DNA from: Actinomycetes bacterium
Lineage (GTDB): Bacteria; Actinomycetota; Actinomycetes; Mycobacteriales; Mycobacteriaceae
Reading direction: 5' to 3'
NCBI GenBank assembly: GCA_023461275.1
Contig: JAEYMI010000028.1
Span: forward strand, 124,001-188,000
Length of the DNA: 64,000 nt
Shown here: positions 16,297-24,039 of the stretch, piece after piece
Position numbering within the stretch: position 1 is the first letter of the stretch
Layout: each line of letters starts with the position of its first letter
Notes under the pieces: model-generated
The model's input: only the letters and a program-made list of their open reading frames with translations
Database searches by the model: none
Told to the model about the DNA's origin: nothing
Position numbers and translations under genes: made by a program

Positions 16297-16312
16297 AGCT
16301 CGATCGCGAGCT
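16297..16312. terminator. Hairpin after pdxS
   Basis: AGCTCG, loop ATCG, and CGAGCT form a 6-bp perfect stem 5 bp after the pdxS stop and 20 bp before the next -10 element. There is no T-tract. This is a plausible factor-assisted terminator separating pdxS from the phosphatase gene. Confidence 0.35.
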
Positions 16313-16331
16313 ACCGCACGCACCGTCCCGG

Positions 16332-16337
16332 TAGGAT
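16332..16337 (+). promoter_or_regulatory. -10 element for the PP2C phosphatase gene (leaderless)
   Basis: TAGGAT is 9 bp upstream of the ATG at 16347, with no ribosome-binding site between. This matches a leaderless transcript and supports the 16347 start and an independent transcription unit. Confidence 0.45.
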
Positions 16338-16346
16338 CTGCTGACC

Positions 16347-17144
16347 ATGAGCGTGCCGACAATAGTCCGGGACGGATCTCGGTCGGGCGCCGACACCATC
16401 GCGGACATGCGTTTCGACTACTCGGTGGTGTGTGATGTCGGACGCGTCCGCGAAACCAACGAGGACGCCGCCCTGGCGCTTCCGGGTGTCTACCTGCTGG
16501 CCGACGGCATGGGCGGGCACGACTGCGGCGAGCTCGCCAGCGAAGCCGCACTGACGACGCTGGCCGCGGTGAGTAGCGGTGACGACCAGGACACCACGCG
16601 GTCCGCGTTGGATGGGCTGCTCCTCGACGCGCAGCAGGCGATCGGTGCGATCGACGGCGATTCTGGTCGTCGAGCCGGCACTACGACAACCGGCGTCGTG
16701 GTGGTCACCCAGGGCGATCAGCTGTACTGGCTGATCGTCAACATCGGAGATTCGCGCACCTACCTGTACCGCGGGGCCGAACTCGACCAGCTGACCACCG
16801 ACCATTCGCAGGTCCAGGAGTTCGTCGATGCCGGCTTCCTGACTCCGGAACAGGCAAGGGTCGACCCCCGTCGCAACGTCATCACCCGCGCCCTCGGCGC
16901 CGGGATGGTGGAGCCGGCCGCCGATTATTTCTCCGCTCCGGTACTGCCCGGCGACACCATCCTGGTCTGTTCGGATGGACTCACCGGTGAACTGCCCGAT
17001 TCCGAGATCGCCGACATCCTGGCCGAGGCGACGTCACCGCAGGCTGCCACCGAAGCGTTGGTGGAGGCGGCACTGGCCCTCGGCGCACACGACAATGTCA
17101 CCGTCATCGTGGTGACCGCCAACGCATCCGAGGCGAACGGATGA
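16347..17144 (+). CDS. PP2C-family serine/threonine protein phosphatase
   Basis: This cytosolic metal-dependent phosphatase has 265 aa and no membrane span. The PP2C metal-binding motifs are all present: VGRVRETNEDA, LLADGMGGH, VNIGDSRTYLYR, LVCSDGLTGE, and a C-terminal HDNVTVIVV. It should remove phosphate from Ser/Thr residues of proteins, presumably opposing a Hanks-type kinase, but no kinase gene is in this window. It is followed 16 bp later by an FHA-like protein and then a LuxR-type regulator, so phosphorylation-dependent control of transcription is the likely theme. This cluster is inserted between pdxS and tesB-pdxT relative to M. tuberculosis. Confidence 0.9.
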   Translation: MSVPTIVRDGSRSGADTIADMRFDYSVVCDVGRVRETNEDAALALPGVYLLADGMGGHDCGELASEAALTTLAAVSSGDDQDTTRSALDGLLLDAQQAIGAIDGDSGRRAGTTTTGVVVVTQGDQLYWLIVNIGDSRTYLYRGAELDQLTTDHSQVQEFVDAGFLTPEQARVDPRRNVITRALGAGMVEPAADYFSAPVLPGDTILVCSDGLTGELPDSEIADILAEATSPQAATEALVEAALALGAHDNVTVIVVTANASEANG

Positions 17145-17160
17145 CGACAGTCGACGAACG

Positions 17161-17880
17161 GTGACCGAGGACTACGTCGAATACTGCGGCGAACGGTTTG
17201 CCCTGCATCCGTCACGTCGATTCTTCATCGGCCGCGAAGCCGACCTCACCGTCGACGACAACCCCTATCTGCACCGTCGATTCCTGCTGTTGCACAACGA
17301 CAACGGGCTGTGGTGGCTGACCAACCTCGGCACCCACCTGTCGGCGAGTGTGTCCGCGGGCGACGTGGGGTTCTCGGCCACCCTGGGGCCGGGCGCGGGT
17401 ATGCCATTGGTGCTCGGGGCGTCGACGGTGGTGTTCACCGCCGGGCGCACCACCTATGAGCTCACCGTCTTCGCTTCGGCGCCGGACCTGAATACGGTGA
17501 CCCGGCCGCACGAGATCGGCGGGATGACCACCCGCGGTGTGCCGACGATGACCGAGAGCCAGAAGGTGCTCATCGTGGTACTCGCCGAGGAGATTCTGCG
17601 TCGGGAGGGCACCGGTTCCAGCGCGATTCCGTCATCGGCCCAGGCCGCCGCACGTCTGGGATGGTCGATCACAAAGTTCAATCGCAAGCTCGACAACGTG
17701 TGCGACAAACTCGATCAGCTCGGCGTCGGCGGCATGCGGGCCGGGGGTGGCAAGTTGGCCACCAACCGGCGGACCAAACTCGTCGAGTGGGCGGTCTCGT
17801 CCCGGGTGGTGACCCGCCGCGACCTGCCGTTGATCGATGCCGAGGCGGCCCGGAACGCCGCAGGGCCGCCCGGAACGTAG
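17161..17880 (+). CDS. FHA-like domain fused to a helix-turn-helix domain
   Basis: The 239-aa protein has an N-terminal beta-rich domain (residues 1-105) resembling a forkhead-associated phosphothreonine-binding module. FFIGREADLTVDDNPYLHRR matches the G-R and S-x-x-H regions, although the usual serine is replaced, and LWWLTNLGTHLSASV follows. After a linker (about 106-135) comes a helical domain with TESQKVLIVVLAEEIL and SAQAAARLGWSITKFNRKLD, which reads as a winged-helix-type DNA-binding unit. A possible role is coupling a phosphorylation signal set by the upstream phosphatase to DNA binding. It starts at GTG. The domain calls are by eye. Confidence 0.65.
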   Translation: MTEDYVEYCGERFALHPSRRFFIGREADLTVDDNPYLHRRFLLLHNDNGLWWLTNLGTHLSASVSAGDVGFSATLGPGAGMPLVLGASTVVFTAGRTTYELTVFASAPDLNTVTRPHEIGGMTTRGVPTMTESQKVLIVVLAEEILRREGTGSSAIPSSAQAAARLGWSITKFNRKLDNVCDKLDQLGVGGMRAGGGKLATNRRTKLVEWAVSSRVVTRRDLPLIDAEAARNAAGPPGT

Positions 17881-18010
17881 TTTTCCTCCCACACGTGGGT
17901 AGTTCTCCCCATCGACTCGCGGTCGCGGTGACCATACCGTTCTTCACAAGCGGTTCGACGTCAGCGACGACGCGAACGCCACGCACCGGCACCAGCGAGT
18001 GAGGACCACC

Positions 18011-18457
18011 ATGACCGTGATCGCAGACCGCATTCCGACATCCCCGATCGGTTCCGACGAGGCCGCGCGTCGGCGTCGAGCGGCCGAAGCCTGCCGGCGG
18101 CGCCAGGATGCGCTGGTCCGGCTGGCCGCTCGACGGATGCCGCTGCCCGGGCCGCAGTACCACCAGCCGGCAATGGTGCTTGCTGACCCCGCACCGGTGG
18201 CCACGCCGAATCCCGAACACGTGGAATTGCCGCGGCCGGCGCTGACCGAACGCGAGGTGCAGGTGCTGCGCACGTGGCTGATGCTCGATTCCAAACCTGC
18301 TGCGGCGCAACGTCTCTACATTTCGCTGGGCACGGTCAATACCCACCTGACCCGGATTCGCGCGAAGTACGCCGAAATCGGCCGCCCGGCGTCGACGAAG
18401 GCGGCGCTGGTCGCCCGCGCGGTGCAGGACGGCCTGATGTCGCTCGACGAACTCTAG
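18011..18457 (+). CDS. LuxR-type helix-turn-helix regulator without receiver domain
   Basis: This 148-aa protein has an N-terminal arginine-rich region (ARRRRAAEACRRRQDALVRL) and a proline-rich linker. It ends in a GerE/LuxR DNA-binding domain: LTEREVQVLRTWL, then ISLGTVNTHLTRIRAKYAEIG as the recognition helix region. There is no receiver, autoinducer or ATPase domain, so it is a stand-alone regulator. The ATG at 18011 follows GAGTGAGG. It is third in a same-strand series with the PP2C and FHA-HTH genes, after a 130-bp gap that may hold its own promoter. It converges with the aminotransferase gene (gap 18 bp). The target is unknown. Confidence 0.78.
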   Translation: MTVIADRIPTSPIGSDEAARRRRAAEACRRRQDALVRLAARRMPLPGPQYHQPAMVLADPAPVATPNPEHVELPRPALTEREVQVLRTWLMLDSKPAAAQRLYISLGTVNTHLTRIRAKYAEIGRPASTKAALVARAVQDGLMSLDEL

Positions 18458-18475
18458 CTCGACGGACGGTAGGCC

Positions 18476-19795
18476 TCAGGTGCAGTCGGCCAGCGCCGCG
18501 TCGAGGATCGCCAGACCCTCACGGAGTTCGTCATCGGTGGCGGTCAGGGGCGGAGCGATGCGGAAGATGCCGCCCATCCCGGGCAGTTGGACGACGTTCA
18601 TGTGTAGGCCCAGCTCGTAGCAGCGTCGGGTCACCGCGGCGCCGAGTTCGTCTGCGCCGGTTTTGGTCTCGCGGTCGGTGACGAGTTCGATGCCCTGTAG
18701 CAATCCGCGGCCGCGGACATCACCGACCACCTCGTGGCGATCGGCGATGGCGAGCAGTCCGTCGCGCAGCAACTGTCCGGCCGACCGCGCCCGCTCATCG
18801 AGGCGGTCCCGGCTCAGTACCTCGAAGACGGTGTTGCCGACCGCTGCCACCAGCGGATCGGAGACATGGGTGGTGAAGAACAGGAAGCCGCGCTCATGCG
18901 CGACGGCCTCGATCTCGGTCGAGGTGATCATCGCGGCCAACGGCAAGCCGGCACCCAGAGTCTTGGAGACGGTCAGGATGTCGGGGACCACGCCGTCCCG
19001 CTCGAAGGCATACCAGGTTCCGGTGCGACACAAGCCCGTCTGCGCCTCGTCGAGGATCAGCAGCGCACCACGCTGGGCACACTTGTCCTTCAAGGCACGC
19101 AGATAGCCGAGCGGAAGGTCGATCACACCACCCGACGACAGGATCGGTTCGACGATGCAGGCCGCGATCGAGCCGACCGACTGGGCGTCGATCATCTCGA
19201 ATCCGTAGTCCAGCTGTCGTTGCCAGTCGAGTTCGCCGTCGGCGGTGGTGAAGTCGGGTCGGTAGGCATTCGGCGTCGGCAGGGCCAGGTTGCCGGCGGC
19301 CACCGGTCCGTAGCCCTTGCGTCCGGCGCTGTAGGTCGCCGCCGCCGCGGCGTGGGTCATGCCGTGCCAGGAGCGGGCGAAGGAGATGATCTCGTGATTT
19401 CCGGTGACCAGCTTGGCCATCCGGATCGCCGCCTCGTTCGATTCCGCGCCAGTGGTCAGCAGCAGCGCCTTGTCCAGCGGTTCGGGTAGCGAATCAGCCA
19501 GGCGCGCAGCGAGTTCCACAACGGGCTCGGACAACATGCCGCTGAACAAATGGTCCAGCGTGCCGATCTGGCGTCGCACCGTGGCCACGATGTCGGGATG
19601 GGAATGCCCGAGGATCGCCGACATCTGCCCGGAGGTGAAGTCCAGCAGACTGCGTCCGGACACCGTGCGCAGGTAGCTGCCCGCGGCGCTTTCGATGAGT
19701 TCAGGGGAGAAGCTGCCGCCGTAGCGGATGAGGTGTGCGGTCGGGTCGTCGACGCTGATCCGCGGTGACACGGCCGCGTCGGGCATGCTCGTCAT
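18476..19795 (-). CDS. Class III PLP-dependent aminotransferase / dialkylglycine decarboxylase-like
   Basis: The 439-aa fold type I enzyme has LLLTTGAESNEAAIRMAK (cofactor phosphate cup), SWHGMTHAA, LILDEAQTGLCRTG (Asp pairing the pyridine nitrogen) and the Schiff-base lysine in TVSKTLGAGLP. Sequence order and the GGVIDLPLGYL segment resemble 2,2-dialkylglycine decarboxylases and omega-aminotransferases; substrate is unknown. Start 19795 (MTSMPDAAV) is preferred because TACCGT lies six bases upstream, which suggests a leaderless mRNA. The gene is divergent from tesB and needs PLP, which the flanking pdx genes make. Confidence 0.85.
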   Translation of the reverse strand: MTSMPDAAVSPRISVDDPTAHLIRYGGSFSPELIESAAGSYLRTVSGRSLLDFTSGQMSAILGHSHPDIVATVRRQIGTLDHLFSGMLSEPVVELAARLADSLPEPLDKALLLTTGAESNEAAIRMAKLVTGNHEIISFARSWHGMTHAAAAATYSAGRKGYGPVAAGNLALPTPNAYRPDFTTADGELDWQRQLDYGFEMIDAQSVGSIAACIVEPILSSGGVIDLPLGYLRALKDKCAQRGALLILDEAQTGLCRTGTWYAFERDGVVPDILTVSKTLGAGLPLAAMITSTEIEAVAHERGFLFFTTHVSDPLVAAVGNTVFEVLSRDRLDERARSAGQLLRDGLLAIADRHEVVGDVRGRGLLQGIELVTDRETKTGADELGAAVTRRCYELGLHMNVVQLPGMGGIFRIAPPLTATDDELREGLAILDAALADCT

Positions 19796-19801
19796 GGACC
19801 A

Positions 19802-19836
19802 ACGGTACGGCCGCCGGGCGGCGTGCGCGATACTGA
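19802..19836. promoter_or_regulatory. Divergent leaderless promoters for aminotransferase and tesB
   Basis: The 46-bp gap between the two start codons holds TACCGT on the minus strand (plus-strand ACGGTA, 19802-19807) and TACTGA on the plus strand (19831-19836). Each sits about 6 bp from its start codon and neither gene has a ribosome-binding site. Both mRNAs look leaderless, and a single regulator bound here would touch both. Confidence 0.4.
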
Positions 19837-19841
19837 TCGAC

Positions 19842-20696
19842 GTGGCATCCATCGAGGAGATCCTGGAAGTCGAACGGATCGAGAAGGACATCTACCGCGG
19901 GCCGTCGTTCCCGAGTCACCTGCAACGCACCTTCGGTGGGCAGGTGGCCGCGCAGGCACTGGCGTCGGCGACCCGCACCGTCGACGACGAGTTCGCGGTG
20001 CATTCGCTGCACGGCTATTTTCTGCGGCCCGGCAACCCCGACATCCCTGCGGTGTTCCTGGTGGACCGCATCCGGGACGGGCGTTCGTTCACCACCCGGC
20101 GGGTGACCGGCATCCAGGACGGTGAGGCGATCTTCACCATGTCGGCGTCGTTCCACGTCCGCACCGACCACGGCATCGAGCATCAGGATCCGATGCCGCC
20201 CACCTCGGCGCCGGACGATCTGCCCGATCGGATGAACACCCTCGACGACGCGGCCAAAGCGGTGCTCAAGGAGTGGCAGAACTTCGACATCCGAGTCGTG
20301 CCGCACGAGAAGATGGCCACCTCGGAGTACTTCGTGGCCCAGCAGCGCGTCTGGTTCAAATACCGTCACCCGCTGCCCGACGACCAGGTCTTTCACATCT
20401 GCACCCTGGCGTATATGAGCGACATGACCCTGCTCGGGTCGTCGAAGGTGCCGCATCCCGGCGTCGAACCGCAGCAGGCCTCACTCGATCACGCGATGTG
20501 GTTCCTGCGTCCGTTCCGCGCCGACGAATGGCTGCTCTACGACCAGACCTCACCGTCGGCCGACGCCGGGCGCGCCCTGACCCAGGGGCGGATCTTCGAC
20601 GCCGCGGGCCGGATGGTCGCCGCGGTGACCCAGGAGGGGTTGGCCCGTACCGGGCGTCAGATGCCCGCTGATCAGCACGCGCGGCGGGATTCGTGA
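19842..20696 (+). CDS. tesB: Acyl-CoA thioesterase II
   Basis: The 284-aa protein has two fused hot-dog domains. Family signatures include FGGQVAAQALASA, VHSLHGYFLRPG, and RDGRSFTTRRVTGIQDG. The C-terminal domain has SLDHAMWFLRPFRADEWLLYDQTSPSA and the ending ARALTQGRIFD. It hydrolyses medium- and long-chain acyl-CoAs in the cytosol. M. tuberculosis has the corresponding gene (tesB2, Rv2605c) directly between pdxS and pdxT. GTG 19842 fits the family N-terminus and the leaderless promoter. The end overlaps pdxT by 4 bp. Confidence 0.92.
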   Translation: MASIEEILEVERIEKDIYRGPSFPSHLQRTFGGQVAAQALASATRTVDDEFAVHSLHGYFLRPGNPDIPAVFLVDRIRDGRSFTTRRVTGIQDGEAIFTMSASFHVRTDHGIEHQDPMPPTSAPDDLPDRMNTLDDAAKAVLKEWQNFDIRVVPHEKMATSEYFVAQQRVWFKYRHPLPDDQVFHICTLAYMSDMTLLGSSKVPHPGVEPQQASLDHAMWFLRPFRADEWLLYDQTSPSADAGRALTQGRIFDAAGRMVAAVTQEGLARTGRQMPADQHARRDS

Positions 20697-21304
20697 GCGG
20701 CGGTCCTCGGATCGGCGTTCTCGCACTGCAGGGCGACGTGCGGGAGCACCTCGCAGCGTTGACCGCGTCCGGCGCGCAGGCGTCGTCGATACGACGCGCC
20801 GCCGAACTCGACGAACTCGACGGGATCGTCATCCCGGGCGGTGAATCGACCACGATGAGCAAACTGCTCGACGTGTTCGGGCTCTTCGATCCGCTGCAGC
20901 AACGGCTGCGCGACGGTCTGCCCGCCTACGGTTCGTGCGCCGGGATGATCATGCTGGCGTCGACGATCCTGGACACCCGGCCCGATGCGCGACACCTCGA
21001 TGCTCTCGATATCACGGTGCGGCGCAACGCCTTCGGGCGGCAGGTGGAGAGTTTCGAGACGGATCTGGACTTCACCGGAATCACCGATGCTGACGGTGTA
21101 CGGATGCGTGCGGTGTTCATCCGCGCGCCATGGGTGGAGTCGGTGGCACCCGATGTGGAGGTGCTGGCCACCGTGCCCGACGGTCCCGCGCAGGGACGGA
21201 TCGTCGCTGTCCGGCAGGGCAAGGTGCTCGCCACGTCGTTTCATCCGGAGGTCACCGGTGACCGAAGGGTGCATGAATACTTCGTGGACTTGGTGCGCCG
21301 GTAA
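20693..21304 (+). CDS. pdxT: Pyridoxal 5'-phosphate synthase glutaminase subunit
   Basis: This class I glutamine amidotransferase of 203 aa supplies ammonia to PdxS. Landmarks are GVLALQGDVREH, VIPGGESTTMSKLL, the nucleophile Cys82 in YGSCAGMIML, RRNAFGRQVESFE, and the His/Glu pair in TSFHPEVTGD. The start overlaps the tesB stop (GTGA), so it is co-translated with the thioesterase. Its stop codon TAA is part of the -10 element for yebC. Confidence 0.96.
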   Translation: MSGGPRIGVLALQGDVREHLAALTASGAQASSIRRAAELDELDGIVIPGGESTTMSKLLDVFGLFDPLQQRLRDGLPAYGSCAGMIMLASTILDTRPDARHLDALDITVRRNAFGRQVESFETDLDFTGITDADGVRMRAVFIRAPWVESVAPDVEVLATVPDGPAQGRIVAVRQGKVLATSFHPEVTGDRRVHEYFVDLVRR

Positions 21305-21307
21305 GAT
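21302..21307 (+). promoter_or_regulatory. -10 element for yebC, overlapping the pdxT stop codon
   Basis: TAAGAT begins with the TAA stop of pdxT. It lies 76 bp before the yebC start. The leader contains two ACTGACGAA copies (from 21310 and 21321) and a GAAAGGATC ribosome-binding region. This points to separate transcription of yebC. Confidence 0.45.
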
Positions 21308-21382
21308 CGACTGACGAATAACTGACGAACACAATCTGCGGGCGGCAATGACGCCGCGCACGCGAAAGGATCGGACGAGCGT

Positions 21383-22135
21383 ATGAGCGGCCATTCCAAA
21401 TGGGCGACCACCAAGCACAAGAAGGCCGTCATCGATGCCAAGCGCGGCAAGATGTTCGCCAAGCTGATCAAGAACATCGAGGTCGCGGCGCGCACCGGCG
21501 GCGGTGACCCGGCCGGCAACCCCACCCTCTTCGACGCCATCCAGAAGGCCAAGAAGAGCTCGGTGCCCAATGACAACATCGAGCGGGCCCGTAAGCGCGG
21601 CGGCGGTGAAGAAGCCGGCGGTGCCGACTGGCAGACCATCACCTACGAGGGCTACGGACCCAACGGCGTGGCGATCCTGATCGAGTGCCTCACCGACAAC
21701 CGCAACCGTGCCGCCGGCGAGGTCCGCACCGCGATGACGCGCAACGGCGGCAACATGGCCGATCCCGGGTCGGTCGCCTACCTGTTCACCCGCAAGGGCG
21801 TGGTCACGCTGGAGAAGGGCGGCCAGAGTGAGGACGACATCCTGATGGCGGTCCTCGACGCCGGAGCCGAAGAGGTCAACGACCTCGGCGACACCTTCGA
21901 GGTGGTCAGCGAGCCGACCGACCTGATCGCGGTCCGCAGCGCACTGCAGGAGGCGGGTATCGACTACGACTCGGCCGAGGCCGATTTCCGTGCGTCAGTG
22001 GAGGTCCCGGTCGACGCCGAGGGCGCCCGCAAGGTCTTCAAGTTGATCGATGCCCTTGAGGATTCCGACGACGTGCAGAACGTCTACAGCAACGTCGACA
22101 TCAGCGACGACGTGCTCGCCGAGATCGACGCCTGA
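21383..22135 (+). CDS. yebC: YebC/TACO1-family protein
   Basis: The 250-aa protein has the full family pattern: MSGHSKWATTKHKKAVIDAKRGK at the N-terminus, GNPTLFDAIQKAKKSSVP and ENAR-type NDNIERARKRG. The central TYEGYGPNGVAILIECLTDN and C-terminal EVPVDAEGARKVFKLIDALED follow. Members were called transcriptional regulators (PmpR), and more recent work links family members to relief of ribosome stalling at proline-rich stretches. The gene sits before ruvCAB as in many actinobacteria. Its stop codon abuts the stop of the convergent next gene. Confidence 0.93.
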   Translation: MSGHSKWATTKHKKAVIDAKRGKMFAKLIKNIEVAARTGGGDPAGNPTLFDAIQKAKKSSVPNDNIERARKRGGGEEAGGADWQTITYEGYGPNGVAILIECLTDNRNRAAGEVRTAMTRNGGNMADPGSVAYLFTRKGVVTLEKGGQSEDDILMAVLDAGAEEVNDLGDTFEVVSEPTDLIAVRSALQEAGIDYDSAEADFRASVEVPVDAEGARKVFKLIDALEDSDDVQNVYSNVDISDDVLAEIDA

Positions 22136-22747
22136 TCACATTCGAACCCACACCGCCGGGCGGTCGGGATGGTCGTAGCGAACCTCGATGTCAGGATCGG
22201 CTGCGGTGTCCTCGTAGTCGAGTAGTGGAGCAATCGTCCACAGGTCGTCGGGCGGGGTACGGCGCTCCAGGGTGGCCCTGCTCATCCGGACCCGCACCAC
22301 AAGGTCGAGTTCGAGTTCATCGCGCGCGAGCATCGGCCCGGCGATGATGAGAATCTGTCGGTCCGGCGCAGCTCGTGGCGAGTCGCGAAAAGACCTGTCG
22401 GTCTTCGCATTCCACAGTCGCGGTAACCAGCGTCCGTGCAGGCGGGCAGCGTCGATCACCTCACGTCGGATGGCTGGGTAATCGAACCACGTCGTCCGGT
22501 ACGTCAATTCGTCGTGGGCGCCGTACTCCAGTCGCTGCGACGCGGGACGGATGAAGTCCTCGACGCGTACCACGTCGGCGGCGCGCCCGGCGGCACGCAG
22601 GACCCCGGCAACAGAGCCGGCCAGCCACGCCGGATCGGCCGCGTCGGCGCCGTCGAATCCGGCAATGACAATGCCGGGCAGCTGCGCGAGACGATCGGCA
22701 CACAGATCGACCAGCCCCTGCGGCGTCGTCGGGCGATAAGAGGGCAC
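22136..22747 (-). CDS. Uncharacterized protein resembling a uridine kinase fold without P-loop
   Basis: The protein has 203 aa. The N-terminal VIAGFDGADAADPAWLAGSVA sits where a nucleoside kinase would have GxxGxGKS, but the glycine-rich Walker A is absent. Kinase-like later elements are present: VVRVEDFIRPASQR, TWFDYPAIRREVIDAAR, ILIIAGPMLARDELELDLVVRV and ATLERRTPPDDLW. It may be a degenerate P-loop protein with a binding role. It starts at a GTG (MPSYRPTT) and is divergent from ruvC, with 108 bp between the two. The stop abuts that of yebC in a TGATCA palindrome. Function unknown. Confidence 0.65.
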   Translation of the reverse strand: MPSYRPTTPQGLVDLCADRLAQLPGIVIAGFDGADAADPAWLAGSVAGVLRAAGRAADVVRVEDFIRPASQRLEYGAHDELTYRTTWFDYPAIRREVIDAARLHGRWLPRLWNAKTDRSFRDSPRAAPDRQILIIAGPMLARDELELDLVVRVRMSRATLERRTPPDDLWTIAPLLDYEDTAADPDIEVRYDHPDRPAVWVRM

Positions 22748-22855
22748 TGATCGATTCTGCCGCCACGTCGAACAGTGCCGTGTCGGTGCGCCGACATGTC
22801 CGCCGCGCTCGATACACTCTCGAACAGTTGTTCGGCGAGTTGGTAGGAGGCATCA

Positions 22856-23443
22856 GTGCGCGTGATGGGGGTCGATCCCGGCCTCACCCGATGCGGCATC
22901 GCGCTGGTCGAATCGGGTGGCGGGCGTGCGGTGACAGCGCTTGACGTCGACGTGGTGCGCACACCCAGCGACATGGACCTCGCCGAGCGGCTTCTGGCGG
23001 TCTACACCGCGGCGTGTCACTGGATCGACGTGCACCAACCCGACGTCGTCGCGATCGAGCGGGTGTTCGCCCAGAACCAGGTGTCGACGGCGATGGGTAC
23101 CGCACAGGCCGGGGGAGTGATCGCACTCGCCGCCGGTCAGCGCGACATCCCGGTCCGTTTCCACACCCCGTCGGAGGTCAAGGCGGCGGTCACTGGCAGC
23201 GGCCGCGCCGACAAACAGCAGGTCACCGCCATGGTCACCCGCATTCTCGGCATACAGACCAAACCCAAACCCGCCGACGCCGCCGACGCGCTTGCGCTGG
23301 CGATCTGTCATTGCTGGCGAGGCCCGATGATGGAACGGATGGCCGAGGCCGAGCGCCGGTCGGCGGAACTGGCCAAACGGCACCAGGAACGCGTGAAGGC
23401 CGCGAAAGCACAGCGAGCTCGCACAGCAGGAGGAGCGGCATGA
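22856..23443 (+). CDS. ruvC: Crossover junction endodeoxyribonuclease RuvC
   Basis: The 195-aa Holliday junction resolvase is the first gene of ruvCAB. The acidic catalytic residues are visible in VMGVDPGLTRCG, DVVAIERVFAQNQVSTAMGTAQ and the C-terminal KPADAADALALAICH. The last 30 residues are a lysine/arginine/alanine-rich tail. The GTG start follows GGTAGGAGG (22841-22849). The end overlaps ruvA by 4 bp (ATGA). Confidence 0.96.
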   Translation: MRVMGVDPGLTRCGIALVESGGGRAVTALDVDVVRTPSDMDLAERLLAVYTAACHWIDVHQPDVVAIERVFAQNQVSTAMGTAQAGGVIALAAGQRDIPVRFHTPSEVKAAVTGSGRADKQQVTAMVTRILGIQTKPKPADAADALALAICHCWRGPMMERMAEAERRSAELAKRHQERVKAAKAQRARTAGGAA

Positions 23444-24039
23444 TCGCCTCGGTTCGCGGGCCGGTTGTCGACATCGCACTCGACCACGTCGTCGTCGACT
23501 GCGCCGGTGTCGGATATCGCGTCCTGGCCACCCCGTCGACACTGTCGTCGTTACGCCGCGGCCAAGAGGCCACGTTGCTGACGTCGATGATCGTCCGCGA
23601 GGACTCGATGACGCTGTACGGATTCACCCAGCCCGACGCGCGTTCGCTGTTCGCGCTGCTGCAGACGGTGACCGGGGTGGGTCCGCGATTGGCGATGGCG
23701 ACGTTGGCGGTGCTCGAACCCGAAGCGCTGCGTCGTGCACTCGCCGAGTCCGACGTGAAAGCACTGACCTCGGTGCCCGGCATCGGCAAACGGGTCGCCG
23801 AACGGCTCGTCGTCGAGCTTCGCGACAAAGTGGATCGGCCGGCTGGTCCAAGCGTCACCGGTGGGTCGGCACTGCCGGGCGGATCGGTGGCCGCGCAGGT
23901 CACCGAGGCACTCGTCGGACTCGGCTTCACCGCGGCCCCGGCAGAGAAAGCGGTCACCGCGGCCCTGGCCGACAACCCCGACGGTGACGCGTCCGCCGTG
24001 CTGCGCACATCCCTTGCCCTGCTGGGGAAGACGGCATGA
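23440..24039 (+). CDS. ruvA: Holliday junction branch migration protein RuvA
   Basis: The 199-aa DNA-binding subunit recognises the four-way junction and loads RuvB. It has an N-terminal OB fold (MIASVRGPVVDIALDHVVVDC), a double helix-hairpin-helix domain (LLQTVTGVGPRLAMATLAVL and SVPGIGKRVAERLVVELRDK), a flexible linker and a C-terminal RuvB-binding domain ending SLALLGK. It overlaps ruvC upstream and ruvB downstream by 4 bp each, giving tight translational coupling. Confidence 0.96.
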   Translation: MIASVRGPVVDIALDHVVVDCAGVGYRVLATPSTLSSLRRGQEATLLTSMIVREDSMTLYGFTQPDARSLFALLQTVTGVGPRLAMATLAVLEPEALRRALAESDVKALTSVPGIGKRVAERLVVELRDKVDRPAGPSVTGGSALPGGSVAAQVTEALVGLGFTAAPAEKAVTAALADNPDGDASAVLRTSLALLGKTA

